From the NCBI RefSeq assembly GCF_003116135.1, contig NZ_PDOA01000006.1, positions 124,001 through 188,000 on the forward strand: a stretch of DNA of 64,000 nucleotides, in the 5' to 3' direction. This document shows positions 24,447-33,713 of this stretch, one piece after another. Below the pieces are notes generated by a model. The model was not told the DNA's origin. It did not search any database and worked only from the letters and a program-made list of their open reading frames with translations. The DNA is from Teichococcus aestuarii (lineage in GTDB: Bacteria; Pseudomonadota; Alphaproteobacteria; Acetobacterales; Acetobacteraceae). The position numbers and the translations under genes are program-made. Each line of letters begins with the position of its first letter. Position 1 is the stretch's first letter.

Positions 24447-25481
24447 GTGCCGGATGATGGCGGCGATCCCGCCGGGCCGCCCCCGGGCGGGGTGCGGATG
24501 CGGGACGTGGCGCTGCGCGCCGGCGTCTCCACCATGACCGTCTCCCGCGTGCTGAGCGACCCCGGCAAGGTCTCCGCTGAGGTGCGCCAGCGCGTGATGG
24601 CGGCGATCGAGGCCGCGGGCTACGTGCCGAACCGGCTGGCGGGCAGCCTCTCCTCCCGGCATTCGCGGGTCATCGGGCTGATCGTGCCAAGCCTGGAGAA
24701 CTCGCTGTTCGCGCCGACCATCCAGGGCATCTCGGAGGTGCTGCGGCGCAACGGGTATCAGCTCATGGTCGCCGATTGCGGCGGCAGCGACGCCGAGGAG
24801 GAGGCGCTGGTCACCGCCTTCCTGGCGCAGCGCGTGGCGGGGCTGGTGCTGCACAACACCCGCCACACCGCGGCGGCACGGGCCATGATACGCCGCGCCG
24901 GCATCCCCGTCGTGGAGACGGGCACGCTGACGCCAAAGCCGCTCGACATGGTGGTGAGCTACTCCAACCACGAGGCCTCGCGCGCCATGACGCTGCACCT
25001 GCACCGGCTGGGCTACCGGCGCATCGGCTTCGTCAGCCTGCCGGCGGCCGGCAACAACCGCGCCCTGGCGCGCCAGGGCGGCTACCGTGCCGCGCTGGCC
25101 GAGGCCGGTCTGCCGCCGGAGCCGCGGCTGATGCTGGAAATGCCGCCCGGCCTGCCCTCCGGCGCCGAGGCGGTGGTGCGGCTGGCGGAGGGTCCGGTGC
25201 CGGCCGATGCCATCTTCTTCGCCGGCGACGTGCTGGCGGTCGGCGCCCTGTTCGAGTGCCAGCGGCGCGGCTGGGCGGTGCCAGGCCGCGTCGGCATCGC
25301 CGCCTTCGACAACATCGAGATCCTGGGCCAGATGGTGCCACCCATCACCACCCTGCGCCTGCCGCGCGCCGAGATCGGCCGCCGCGCGGCGGAGATCCTG
25401 CTCGACCGCATCCAGGGCCGGTCGGCCGGGCCGGTGCGGGTGGATCTGGGATTCGAGATCATCCAGCGCGCCAGCACCTGA
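24447..25481 (+). CDS. LacI-family transcriptional regulator
   Basis: A 344-residue repressor-type protein from GTG 24447. The N-terminal helix-turn-helix is MRDVALRAGVSTMTVSRVLSDPGKVSAEVRQRV (about residues 18-50), with the hinge YVPNRLAGSLSSRHSRVIGLIVPSL; the rest is a periplasmic-binding-protein-like effector domain (VAGLVLHNT, GYRRIGFVSLP, AFDNIEILGQMVPPITTLRLP). It binds DNA as a dimer and responds to a small metabolite. Three palindromes of the LacI/GntR kind lie at 22696, 25502 and 27603, beside the genes around it, so it is very likely the local regulator. Confidence 0.9.
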   Translation: MPDDGGDPAGPPPGGVRMRDVALRAGVSTMTVSRVLSDPGKVSAEVRQRVMAAIEAAGYVPNRLAGSLSSRHSRVIGLIVPSLENSLFAPTIQGISEVLRRNGYQLMVADCGGSDAEEEALVTAFLAQRVAGLVLHNTRHTAAARAMIRRAGIPVVETGTLTPKPLDMVVSYSNHEASRAMTLHLHRLGYRRIGFVSLPAAGNNRALARQGGYRAALAEAGLPPEPRLMLEMPPGLPSGAEAVVRLAEGPVPADAIFFAGDVLAVGALFECQRRGWAVPGRVGIAAFDNIEILGQMVPPITTLRLPRAEIGRRAAEILLDRIQGRSAGPVRVDLGFEIIQRAST

Positions 25482-25501
25482 ACCAGAGGTGGCGGTTTTG
25501 A

Positions 25502-25515
25502 TGATACCGGTATCA
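25502..25515. promoter_or_regulatory. LacI/GntR-type operator, site 2 (TGATACCGGTATCA)
   Basis: A perfect 14-base palindrome with central CCGG, 20 bases after the LacI-family gene and about 75 bases before the dehydrogenase start at 25591. It fits the shared consensus TGNTAYCGRTANCA and is nearly identical to the classical gluconate-repressor operator class. Confidence 0.72.
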
Positions 25516-25590
25516 TGATTCGGCTTGTGCGCTGCCCGGACGCTGCCTAGACCCGGACCAGGGGCCGGCACGGCCCAGGGAGGACGCAGG

Positions 25591-26487
25591 ATGTCGAAGC
25601 CGGTTCTGGGCTTTGTCGGGCTGGGGCAGATGGGCAGCCGCATGGCGCTGCGCCTGCTGGAGGCCGGGTATCCGCTGGTGGTGTGCGACACGGCGGAGAC
25701 GGCGCTGGCGCCGCTGCTGGCCCGGGGCGCGCGCCGCGCCGCCACCCCCGCCGCGCTGGCCGACCAGTCGGACATCGTGCTGGGCAGCCTGCCGACGCCG
25801 GAGGCGGTGCAGGCGGTGGGGCTGGGCCCGCAGGGGCTGCTGCACGGCCAGAGGGCGCGGCGCTTCATCGACCTGTCCACCACCGGGCCGCGCATCGCCC
25901 GCCAGGTGGCCGGCGCCTTCGCCGCGCAGGGCCGCGTCGCCCTCGACGCGCCGGTGAGCGGCGGCATCACCGGCGCCGAGCAGGGCGCGCTGGCGCTGAT
26001 GGTCTCGGGCCCCCGCGCCGAATTCGCGGCGCTGGAGCCGGTGCTGCGGGTGCTGGGGCGGCCCTTCTTCTGCGGGGAGGAGGCCGGCCAGGCGCAGGTG
26101 ATGAAGCTGTGCAACAACCTCCTCGCCGCCGCCGCCCTGGCGATCTCCTCGGAGGCCATCGTCATGGGCGTGAAGGCCGGGCTGGACCCGGCCCTGATGT
26201 GCGAGGTGATCAACGCCAGCAGCGGCCGCAACAGCGCGACGCAGGACAAGTTCCCCCGCGCCGTCATCCCCCGCAGCTTCGACTTCGGCTTCGCCACGGG
26301 GCTCTCGCACAAGGATGTGCGGCTCTGCGTGGACGAGGCGGAGGCGATGGGCGTGCCGATGGTGGTGGGCAGCGCGGTGCGGCAGATGCTGGCCGTGACC
26401 AGCGCCTCCTTCGGGGCGGAGAGCGACTTCACCTCCATCGTCAAGGTTGTGGAGCAGTGGGCGGGGGTGGAGGTGCGCGCCCGCTGA
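25591..26487 (+). CDS. NAD-dependent 3-hydroxyisobutyrate-dehydrogenase-family enzyme
   Basis: A 298-residue beta-hydroxyacid dehydrogenase; ATG 25591 has GGGAGGA upstream. The NAD site is GLGQMG (10-15), the substrate signature DAPVSGGITGAEQGAL, and the catalytic lysine K172 in MKLCNNLLAAA. The family oxidises 3-hydroxyisobutyrate, tartronate semialdehyde, 2-(hydroxymethyl)glutarate and similar hydroxyacids. The operator at 25502 lies just upstream, so it is probably induced with the neighbouring PrpD, SDR and transport genes. Converges on the Bug receptor gene. Confidence 0.88.
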   Translation: MSKPVLGFVGLGQMGSRMALRLLEAGYPLVVCDTAETALAPLLARGARRAATPAALADQSDIVLGSLPTPEAVQAVGLGPQGLLHGQRARRFIDLSTTGPRIARQVAGAFAAQGRVALDAPVSGGITGAEQGALALMVSGPRAEFAALEPVLRVLGRPFFCGEEAGQAQVMKLCNNLLAAAALAISSEAIVMGVKAGLDPALMCEVINASSGRNSATQDKFPRAVIPRSFDFGFATGLSHKDVRLCVDEAEAMGVPMVVGSAVRQMLAVTSASFGAESDFTSIVKVVEQWAGVEVRAR

Positions 26488-26528
26488 GGCGGCGCCGGCC
26501 AGGATCAAGGTGCCAGGGAGGGTGGCCA

Positions 26529-26544
26529 GGGAGGGTTCCCTCCC
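26529..26544. terminator. Small G-rich hairpin between convergent genes
   Basis: GGGAGG and CCTCCC pair across a four-base loop between the stops of the dehydrogenase (26487) and the leftward Bug receptor (26560). It has no T-run, so it is only a weak terminator candidate. Confidence 0.3.
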
Positions 26545-26559
26545 CGGCCGGGCGGGCCC

Positions 26560-27528
26560 TCATTCCAGCCGGATGTTCAGGTCGCGCACCACCGAGGCCC
26601 AGCGCGCCGCGTCCTGCGCGATGAACCGGCCCGTCTCCTCCGGCGAGGTGGCAGCGGGGATGGCGGCCTGGCCGCGGAACGCCGCGCGCAGCGCGGGCGC
26701 GGCCAGCGCCTCGGCCATCACCGTGGCGAGGCGCTGGGCGATGGAGGCGGGCATACGCGCCGGGCCGAGCAGGCCGAACCAGTTTCCGCTCTCCACCGGC
26801 ACGCCGAGCTCGATCATGGTGGGCGTGTTCGGCAGCAGATCGAGCCGCTCCGCCGCGCCGAGCGCCAGGATGCGCGCCTTGCCGTCGCGCGCCAGCGCCT
26901 CGGCCGGGCCGGCATTGAGGAACATGCAGTCCACCTGCCCGCCGAACACGGCGGTGCTGGCCGGCGCGGCGCCGGTGAACGGCACATGCAGCATCTGCAG
27001 CCCCGCCTGCTGGGCCAGCGCCTCCATCGCCAGATGGGAGGTGCTGCCGATGCCCCAGGAGGCGAAGCTGACCTGCCCCGGCCTGGACCGCACCAGCCCA
27101 AGGAAGCCGGCGAGATCCTCCGCCCCCAGCCCCGGCCGCAGGATCAGCGCGAAGGGCCCGCGCGCGAACAGCGTGACGGGCGTGAAATCCGACACCGCGT
27201 TGTAGGCCAGCCTCGGGTAGATGAGCGGGTTGATCGCGTGCGTCTCGGCATTGGCCAGGATCAGCGTGTGCCCGTCGGGCGCGGCGCGGGCCACGGCCTG
27301 GGTGCCCACCGCGCCATTGGCGCCAGGGCGGTTCTCGATCACCACGCTCTGGCCCAGCGCGGCGGAGAGCGGCTGCGCCAGAATGCGGATCAGCACATCC
27401 GCCAGCCCTCCCGCATTCCAGGGCACGACGACGCGCACCGGCTGCTCCGGATAGGCGGCCAGGGCGGGGGCGGCCAGCGGCAGGGCCGCGGCCGCCCCCA
27501 GCAGGGTGCGGCGGCTGATGGGAGCCAT
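26560..27528 (-). CDS. Bug-family (TctC-like) periplasmic solute-binding receptor
   Basis: A 322-residue protein from ATG 27528, with a twin-arginine-like signal (ISRRTLLGAAAALPLAAPALA). Mature-family blocks are YPEQPVRVVVPWNAGGLADVLIRILAQPLS, VIENRPGANGAVGTQAVARAAPDGHTL and NPLIYPRLAYN. These receptors bind carboxylates in the periplasm for tripartite tricarboxylate transporters. No TctA/TctB pair is adjacent here, so it must use one elsewhere. It lies 75 bases downstream of operator site 3, which suggests control by the LacI-family protein and a substrate related to that catabolic set. Confidence 0.88.
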   Translation of the reverse strand: MAPISRRTLLGAAAALPLAAPALAAYPEQPVRVVVPWNAGGLADVLIRILAQPLSAALGQSVVIENRPGANGAVGTQAVARAAPDGHTLILANAETHAINPLIYPRLAYNAVSDFTPVTLFARGPFALILRPGLGAEDLAGFLGLVRSRPGQVSFASWGIGSTSHLAMEALAQQAGLQMLHVPFTGAAPASTAVFGGQVDCMFLNAGPAEALARDGKARILALGAAERLDLLPNTPTMIELGVPVESGNWFGLLGPARMPASIAQRLATVMAEALAAPALRAAFRGQAAIPAATSPEETGRFIAQDAARWASVVRDLNIRLE

Positions 27529-27837
27529 GGGATCGTTCCTCGCGCGGTGGGTCTTGCTTGGCGCCATCCTCGCGCAGAACCAGATTGTCGGACAAGAATT
27601 TTTGTTATCGATACCACACGCCTCCAAAGGCGGGGCCGGGGAGCCGGGGGAGAGCGGCGCCATCCTGCGGGCCGGCGGGCGATCGCCGCCCCGCGGCGGC
27701 CGGCCCGGGCGATATTCGCAGCCAGAGGCGCGCCACCCATCCTTACGGCCTGGCCGTAGCCCCGCCCGGCGTGGCACGCGTAGCAGGGGGAACGGCCGGT
27801 GGAATCATCCGGCCGGAACGGGCGGCTCCGGCCCCGC
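27529..27837. other. Intergenic region upstream of the Bug receptor
   Basis: About 310 bases between the Bug receptor start and the end of the Lrp-type gene, both leftward. Apart from operator site 3 (27603-27616) and a short A/T-rich patch around 27590-27607 that may be the promoter, I see no reading frame with convincing coding features. Confidence 0.5.
27603..27616. promoter_or_regulatory. LacI/GntR-type operator, site 3 (TGTTATCGATACCA)
   Basis: A 14-base inverted repeat with one mismatched pair, differing from site 1 by one base, 75 bases before the Bug receptor ATG (minus strand). It lies beside A/T-rich DNA that could be the receptor promoter, so binding there would repress transport. 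Confidence 0.65.
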
Positions 27838-28293
27838 TTAGAGCGGTAGCGGGCCGTCGCTCTTCACCTCTTCCATCACGGCATAGGTGCGTGTCTCCCG
27901 CACGCCGGGCAGGGCCAGCAGGACATCCCCCAGGAAGCGCCGGTAGGCCGCCATGTCCTGCACCCGCGTCTTCACCAGGTAGTCGAAGCCGCCGGCCACC
28001 ATGTGGCATTCCAGCACCTCCGGCGCCCGGTTCACCGCCGCGGCGAAGCGGGTGAAGACATCCGGCGTCGTCTTGTCGAGCAGCACCTCGACGAAGACGA
28101 GCAGGCCGAAGCCGAGCCGGTGCGGATCCAGCCGCGCCCCGAAGCCGGTGACGACGCCCTCCTTCAGCAGCCGCCGCATCCGCTCGCTGGTGGCGGTGGG
28201 GGAGAGGCCGATCCGCTCGGCCAGTTCCAGATTCGTGATCCGGCCCTCGCGCTGGAGAACGGAAAGGATCATGCGGTCTGTACGGTCCATCAT
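27838..28293 (-). CDS. putR: Lrp/AsnC-family regulator, probable putA regulator
   Basis: A 151-residue Lrp-type protein: N-terminal winged helix (DRTDRMILSVLQREGRITNL, then LSPTATSERMRRLLKEGVV) and a C-terminal RAM/effector domain (ECHMVAGGFDYLVKTRVQDM). Start is ATG 28293 or 28290. It is divergent from putA with ~137 bases between. In other alphaproteobacteria (Agrobacterium, Rhodobacter, Bradyrhizobium) an Lrp-type activator in this position induces putA with proline; the symbol is by that synteny. Confidence 0.85.
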   Translation of the reverse strand: MMDRTDRMILSVLQREGRITNLELAERIGLSPTATSERMRRLLKEGVVTGFGARLDPHRLGFGLLVFVEVLLDKTTPDVFTRFAAAVNRAPEVLECHMVAGGFDYLVKTRVQDMAAYRRFLGDVLLALPGVRETRTYAVMEEVKSDGPLPL

Positions 28294-28430
28294 CCGAAGC
28301 TTTCACTATCAACCCGGCTCCATGGCGCCGATCATGCTGCCCAATCGCCGAAAGCCGCGTGTCGATCAACCCAGCGCGGCGGTAGGATCGGCTCCTCCGG
28401 CTCCCGGGCCCTGTGCTGCCGAAAGACCGC
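28294..28430. promoter_or_regulatory. Divergent putR/putA promoter region
   Basis: A 137-base gap between the divergent Lrp-type regulator and putA. It is more A/T-rich near 28295-28315 (GCTTTCACTATCAA), where Lrp-type proteins could bind. No clear paired hexamers or perfect palindrome were found. Confidence 0.4.
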
Positions 28431-31400
28431 ATGATGAGCGCTGAATCCCTGCCAACACCCTTCCTCGCCCTGGCGGAGGGGCTCCCCACACAGGGGCCGC
28501 TGCGTGACGCCGTCACCGCCGCCTACCGGCGGCCGGAGACGGAATGCCTGCCGCCCCTGCTGGCCGCCGCCGCCCTGCCGCCGGCGCAGGAGGAACAGGC
28601 CGCCGCCCTGGCGCGGCGCCTGGTGCAGGCCCTGCGCGGCAAGCCGCGCCAGGGCGGGGTGGAGGCGCTGATGCAGGAATTCTCGCTCTCCAGCCAGGAG
28701 GGCGTGGCACTGATGTGCCTGGCCGAGGCGCTGCTGCGCATCCCCGACACCGCCACGCGGGACGCGCTGATCCGCGACAAGATCGCGGGCGGCGACTGGC
28801 GGGGGCATCTCGGCCATTCCGGCTCGCTCTTCGTCAACGCCGTCACCTGGGGGCTGGTGGTGACGGGCCGGCTGGCCGCGCCGGAGGGCGAGGCGGGGCT
28901 CGGCGCCAGCCTGACCCGGCTGCTCCGCCGCGCCGGCGAGCCGGCCATCCGGCGCGGCGTCGATCTCGCCATGCGGATGCTGGGCGAGCAGTTCGTCACC
29001 GGCCAGACCATCGCCGAGGCGCTGGCCAACAGCCGGGCGCGGGAGCGGCAGGGCTTCCGCTACTCCTACGACATGCTGGGCGAGGCGGCGGCGACGGCGG
29101 AGGACGCCGCCCGCTACCTGCACGACTACGAGACCGCCATCCATGCCATCGGCCGCGCCTCGGCCGGGCGCGGCATCCAGGAGGGGCCGGGCATCTCCAT
29201 CAAGCTCTCGGCGCTGCACCCCCGCTACAGCCGCGCGCAGCGCGGGCGGGTGATGGCGGAGCTGCTGCCGCGCGTGGCGGGGCTGGCCGTGCTGGCGCGG
29301 CGCTACGACATCGGCCTCAACATCGACGCCGAGGAGGCGGACCGGCTGGAGCTGTCGCTCGACCTGCTCGAGGCGCTCTGCCACGACGAGAGGCTGGCGG
29401 GGTGGGACGGCGTCGGCTTCGTGGTGCAGGCCTACCAGCGCCGCGCGCCCTACGTGATCGACTTCGTCATCGACCTCGCGCGGCGCACGGGGCGGCGGAT
29501 GATGGTGCGGCTGGTCAAGGGTGCCTACTGGGACAGCGAGATCAAGCGCGCCCAGCAGGACGGGCTGGCGAGCTTCCCCGTCTTCACCCGCAAGATCCAC
29601 ACGGATGTCTCCTTCCTCGCCTGCGCGCGGCGGCTGCTGGACGCGCCGGAGGCGGTGTTCCCGCAATTCGCCACGCACAATGCGCGGACGCTGGCCGCCA
29701 TCCACGCCATGGCCGGGCCGGAGCGCTACCGGCCGGGCCAGTACGAGTTCCAGTGCCTGCACGGCATGGGCGAGCCGCTCTACGAGGAGGTGGTCGGCCC
29801 GGCGAAGCTGGACCGGCCCTGCCGCATCTACGCGCCGGTCGGCACGCATGAGACGCTGCTGGCCTATCTGGTGCGCCGGCTGCTGGAGAACGGCGCCAAC
29901 AGCTCCTTCGTGAACCGCATCCACGACGCCCGCGTGCCGGTGGAGGCGCTGGCTGCGGACCCTGTCGCGGCCGCCGCCGCCCTCGTCCCGCCCGGCCGGC
30001 CGCATGACGGCATCGCGGCGCCGCCGGACCTGTTCGGCGCGGCGCGGCGCAATTCCGCCGGGCTCGACCTCTCGGACGAGCACAGCCTGGCCGCGCTGGC
30101 CGGCACGCTGCGCGCGGGCACGGCGCCGTTGCGGGCCGCGCCGATGCCGCCCGCTGAAGGATCTGAGGCCGCCCCGCCGCGCCCCGTGCGCAACCCCGCC
30201 GACGGGCGCGACGTGGTGGGCCATGTCGCCGAGGCGACGCCGGCCGCGGTGGACGCCGCCCTGGCCCGCGCCGCCGAGGCCGCGCCGGGCTGGGCGGCGC
30301 TGCCCGCCGCCCGCCGCGCCGACTGTCTGGACCGCGCCGCCGGGCTGATGGAGGCGCGCCTGCCCGCCCTCCTCGGCCCGCTCGTGCGGGAGGCGGGCAA
30401 GTCGCTGCCCAACGCCGTGGGCGAGGTGCGCGAGGCGGTGGACTTCCTCCGCTACTACGCCGCCCAGGCGCGGGAATTCGGCGGCGCGACCCACCGGCCG
30501 CTCGGCCCCGTCGCCTGCATCTCGCCCTGGAACTTCCCGCTGGCCATCTTCACCGGCCAGGTGGCGGCGGCGCTGGCGGCGGGCAATGCCGTGCTGGCCA
30601 AGCCGGCGGAGGAGGCGCCGCTGACCGCCAGCCTCGCCATCGGCCTGCTGCACGAGGCGGGCGTGCCGCCCGAGGCGGCGCAGCTCCTGCCCGGGGATGG
30701 CGCGGTGGGCGCCCGGCTGGTGGCCGACCCGCGCGTGCAGGGCGTGATGTTCACCGGCTCCACCGATGTGGCGCGGCTGATCCAGCGGCAGCTCGCCGGG
30801 CGGCTCGGCGCCGATGGCCGCCCTGTCCCGCTGGTCGCCGAGACGGGCGGGCAGAACGCCATGGTGGTGGACAGCTCCGCCCTGGCCGAGCAGGTGGTGG
30901 CCGATGTGCTCGCCTCGGCCTTCGACAGCGCCGGGCAGCGCTGCTCCGCCCTGCGCCTGCTCTGCCTGCAGGAGGAGGCGGCGGACCGCATCCTGGCCAT
31001 GCTGAAGGGCGCGATGGCGGAGCTCTCGGTCGGCAATCCGGACCGGCTTTCCACCGATGTCGGGCCCGTCATCAGCGAGGCGGCGCGCGCCGGCATCGTG
31101 GCGCATGTCGAGGCCATGCGCGGCAGGGGGCACGCCGTGCACGCACTGGCGCTGCCGGAGGACTGCGCGCGGGGCAGCTTCGTGGCGCCAACCCTGGTCG
31201 AGATCGACCGGGTGGCGGCGCTGGAGCGGGAGGTGTTCGGCCCGGTGCTGCACGTGCTGCGCTTCCGCCGCGACGCGCTGGGGGACCTCCTGCGGGACCT
31301 GCGGGCCACCGGCTACGCGCTGACCTTCGGCGTGCATTCGCGCATCGACGCGACCATCCGGCGGCTGGCGGAGCAGGCCCCGGCCGGCAACATCTATGTC

Positions 31401-32093
31401 AACCGCAACCAGATCGGCGCGGTGGTGGGGGTGCAGCCCTTCGGCGGGCACGGGCTTTCCGGCACCGGCCCCAAGGCCGGCGGGCCGCTCTACCTGCGCC
31501 GGCTGCTCGCCGCCTGCCCGGCCGCGATGGGATTGCCCGAGGGCAGCCTGCCGGAGCCGGCGCGGCTCTGGCGCGAATGGCTGGGCAGGCGCGGCCTTCC
31601 GGTGCCCGGCACGCCGGCGCCGCTGGCGCCGCCCCGCCTGCTGCCCGGCCCGGTGGGCGAGGAGAACCGCCACGGGCTGTACCCGCGCGGACCGGTGCTC
31701 TGCTGCGTCACGACCGAGGCCGGGCTGGCCCGGCTGGTCGATGCCGCGCTGGTGGCCGGCAACACCGTCCGCCTGCTGGCCCCCGCCACCTTGCAGCCCT
31801 CCCTGCCGGAGCCGCTGCGCGCCTGGATCACCCCTGCCGCCACGCCGGACCCCGCCGGCTGCGCCGCCGTGCTGCACGAGGGCGACGAGGCCGGGCGGCT
31901 GGCCCTGTGCCAGGCCGCCGCGGCCCTGGAAGGCCCGCTCGTCCCCGTGCTCGCCGCCGGGCCCGGCGGCAGCCTGCCGCTGGAGATGCTGGTGCTGGAG
32001 CGTTCCGTCAGCATCAACACCACCGCGGCCGGCGGCAATGCCAGCCTCATGACGCTGGGCGACGGCCCGGGGAGCGGCGGCCTGGAGTCGTGA
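28431..32093 (+). CDS. putA: Bifunctional proline dehydrogenase / L-glutamate gamma-semialdehyde dehydrogenase PutA
   Basis: About 1220 residues from ATG 28431 (28434 also possible). It oxidises proline to glutamate: the flavin-linked proline dehydrogenase barrel spans ~140-460 (SIKLSALHPRYSRAQ, GLNIDAEEADRLELSLDL, VRLVKGAYWDSEIKRAQ, NGANSSFVNRI), and the aldehyde dehydrogenase spans ~530-1000 (CISPWNFPLAIFTGQ, MFTGSTDVARLIQ, catalytic C838 in AGQRCSALR). A further ~200 residues form the C-terminal domain of long PutAs, ending SINTTAAGGNASLMTL. The N-terminal ribbon-helix-helix DNA-binding domain of enteric PutA is absent, consistent with control by the divergent Lrp-type protein. Confidence 0.96.
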   Translation: MMSAESLPTPFLALAEGLPTQGPLRDAVTAAYRRPETECLPPLLAAAALPPAQEEQAAALARRLVQALRGKPRQGGVEALMQEFSLSSQEGVALMCLAEALLRIPDTATRDALIRDKIAGGDWRGHLGHSGSLFVNAVTWGLVVTGRLAAPEGEAGLGASLTRLLRRAGEPAIRRGVDLAMRMLGEQFVTGQTIAEALANSRARERQGFRYSYDMLGEAAATAEDAARYLHDYETAIHAIGRASAGRGIQEGPGISIKLSALHPRYSRAQRGRVMAELLPRVAGLAVLARRYDIGLNIDAEEADRLELSLDLLEALCHDERLAGWDGVGFVVQAYQRRAPYVIDFVIDLARRTGRRMMVRLVKGAYWDSEIKRAQQDGLASFPVFTRKIHTDVSFLACARRLLDAPEAVFPQFATHNARTLAAIHAMAGPERYRPGQYEFQCLHGMGEPLYEEVVGPAKLDRPCRIYAPVGTHETLLAYLVRRLLENGANSSFVNRIHDARVPVEALAADPVAAAAALVPPGRPHDGIAAPPDLFGAARRNSAGLDLSDEHSLAALAGTLRAGTAPLRAAPMPPAEGSEAAPPRPVRNPADGRDVVGHVAEATPAAVDAALARAAEAAPGWAALPAARRADCLDRAAGLMEARLPALLGPLVREAGKSLPNAVGEVREAVDFLRYYAAQAREFGGATHRPLGPVACISPWNFPLAIFTGQVAAALAAGNAVLAKPAEEAPLTASLAIGLLHEAGVPPEAAQLLPGDGAVGARLVADPRVQGVMFTGSTDVARLIQRQLAGRLGADGRPVPLVAETGGQNAMVVDSSALAEQVVADVLASAFDSAGQRCSALRLLCLQEEAADRILAMLKGAMAELSVGNPDRLSTDVGPVISEAARAGIVAHVEAMRGRGHAVHALALPEDCARGSFVAPTLVEIDRVAALEREVFGPVLHVLRFRRDALGDLLRDLRATGYALTFGVHSRIDATIRRLAEQAPAGNIYVNRNQIGAVVGVQPFGGHGLSGTGPKAGGPLYLRRLLAACPAAMGLPEGSLPEPARLWREWLGRRGLPVPGTPAPLAPPRLLPGPVGEENRHGLYPRGPVLCCVTTEAGLARLVDAALVAGNTVRLLAPATLQPSLPEPLRAWITPAATPDPAGCAAVLHEGDEAGRLALCQAAAALEGPLVPVLAAGPGGSLPLEMLVLERSVSINTTAAGGNASLMTLGDGPGSGGLES

Positions 32094-32366
32094 AGCGGGC
32101 CGGGCGGTGACGCGGCAGGGCCACAGCGGGCCGGAAAGCGCCGCCGCCGCCGCGCCGGCCCGCTCCATGGCCTTGCCAGCCCCCCGCTTCCGCGACAGGG
32201 TGGGCGTTGCCCCAGGGACGCAGCCTTCCGGAAAAGCGCAACTCCGCGCTATCCGCCGCTTAGAAGGCGAAGAGAAGGCTTGATCTGAGCCGATTCCGTG
32301 AAAAAATGTTGCGCCGTTTCCACAATGGAGCGGTGCCACGGCCGAATTGAAGTTGGGATCGCTCCG
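32094..32366. other. Intergenic region upstream of the outer-membrane barrel gene
   Basis: About 270 bases. The first half is GC-rich without recognisable features. The second half (32260-32330) is more A/T-rich and includes GATTCCGTGAAAAAATG, a likely promoter area. The downstream frame is open from 32298, but the N-terminal stretch does not look like a signal peptide. Confidence 0.4.
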
Positions 32367-33713
32367 ATGCCTCCAAAGAACACGTTCCGGACTGCCATGG
32401 GAGAGGTCGCAACGATCCGCGCCGCCGCGAAGGGCGGTGTGAGCCGGCGCCGCCGCCACGCCGCCCTGGGCCTGCTGTGCCTGCCCGGCCTGATGGCCCT
32501 TGCACCGCTGGAGGCCGCCGCCCAGACGGCGACGATCGGCCCGGAGGCCACGGCGCGCGGCGTCACCGTGATGACCCGCCAGCGCCCCGACTACGACCCG
32601 GCCGGCGTGCGCCTCAGCGGCTTCCGCATCGACAGCTCGCTCGAAGCCGGGCTGGGCTACGACGACAACCTCCAGCCCGGCCGCCAGGACGAGAAGGGGG
32701 ACGCGTTCTTCACCGAGACGCTGAACGTCTCGGCCAACAGCTTCTGGACCCGCCACGCGCTGGGCCTGACCGCGTCGCAAACCTCCCGGCAGCATTTCCG
32801 CGAAAGCAGCCTGAACTGGAACGACTATACCGTGGGCGTCAACGGGCGCTACGACATCGGCCGTGCCTCCTCGGTCTTCGGCCGCTACAACTACCAGCGC
32901 GCGCATCTCGACGTTGACAATTTCGACGTGCAGGAGGGCGGCTTCAGCCGCCCCGTTCCCTACGACCAGCACATCTTCGAGGTGGGCGGCGTCGCCGCCT
33001 TCAACCGCCTGTCGCTGAAGCCCTCGGCCGAGTACCGGATGATCCGCTACGAGGACCGTATCAGCGGCGAGCAGCGGGAGATCAACTCCAGCAACGACTA
33101 CAGCTCGCTGCAGGGCGAGCTGGAGGCCGATTACAGCGTCGTCGAGGGCCGCCACCTGCTGGGCCTCGTGCGGGTGCAGGACATCGCCTACGAGCGCAGC
33201 GAGCAGCGCGGCCGCGACTCCTTCACCTGGGAGGCGCAGGCCGGCTTCCAGTACGATTTCACCGGCCTCTGGCAGGCCCGCTTCACCGCCGGCTACCGCG
33301 AGCGCAGCTACGACGACCCGACGCTGAAGAACCTGTCCGGCCCCGCCTTCGAGGGCCAGCTCATCATGGTTCCCTCGCAGCTGACGACGGTGACCTTCGC
33401 GCTGCAGCGGACCATCGAGGAATCCATCCGCGCCAGCAATGTCAGCTACACGCGCACCCTCGGCCGCGTCACGGTGGACCACGAGTTCCTGCGCAACGTC
33501 ATCCTGACGGGCGAGCTGCGGGCGGAGCACCGCGACTACCCCGAGCGCGGCACCGTCACCGACGGCATCGCCCTGGTCGGCGCGCAGTACCTGATCAACC
33601 GCAACATGGCGCTGCTGGCCAGCTACCAGCACACCGAGCGGCTCGACGCGCCGGAAGGCGTGCGGGAATACGGTATCAACCAGTTCCAGGTGCGGCTGCG
33701 CTTCTCTTTGTAA
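32367..33713 (+). CDS. Outer-membrane beta-barrel protein linked to polysaccharide export
   Basis: About 448 residues from ATG 32367 (32325 and 32397 are alternatives). A signal peptide is visible (RRRRHAALGLLCLPGLMALAPLEAAAQT). After that, alternating hydrophobic/polar stretches with many aromatic residues and a final phenylalanine-containing strand (FQVRLRFSL) mark an outer-membrane beta-barrel. LGYDDNLQ and the length fit the family of barrels that sit beside Wza/GumB-type lipoproteins in alphaproteobacterial exopolysaccharide loci. The export lipoprotein follows 112 bases downstream. Role in channel or anchoring of exopolysaccharide is inferred. Confidence 0.75.
   Translation: MPPKNTFRTAMGEVATIRAAAKGGVSRRRRHAALGLLCLPGLMALAPLEAAAQTATIGPEATARGVTVMTRQRPDYDPAGVRLSGFRIDSSLEAGLGYDDNLQPGRQDEKGDAFFTETLNVSANSFWTRHALGLTASQTSRQHFRESSLNWNDYTVGVNGRYDIGRASSVFGRYNYQRAHLDVDNFDVQEGGFSRPVPYDQHIFEVGGVAAFNRLSLKPSAEYRMIRYEDRISGEQREINSSNDYSSLQGELEADYSVVEGRHLLGLVRVQDIAYERSEQRGRDSFTWEAQAGFQYDFTGLWQARFTAGYRERSYDDPTLKNLSGPAFEGQLIMVPSQLTTVTFALQRTIEESIRASNVSYTRTLGRVTVDHEFLRNVILTGELRAEHRDYPERGTVTDGIALVGAQYLINRNMALLASYQHTERLDAPEGVREYGINQFQVRLRFSL

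Noticed and set aside
27529-27777. 83-residue N-terminal extension of the Bug receptor
   Set aside because: The signal peptide starts cleanly at ATG 27528 and the extension contains the promoter/operator area.
28332-33632. A 1766-codon open frame on the minus strand across putA
   Set aside because: Its translation is low-complexity (G, A, R, Q, H-rich) and antisense to a clear PutA and barrel gene. Long antisense frames are expected in high-GC DNA with strong third-position bias.
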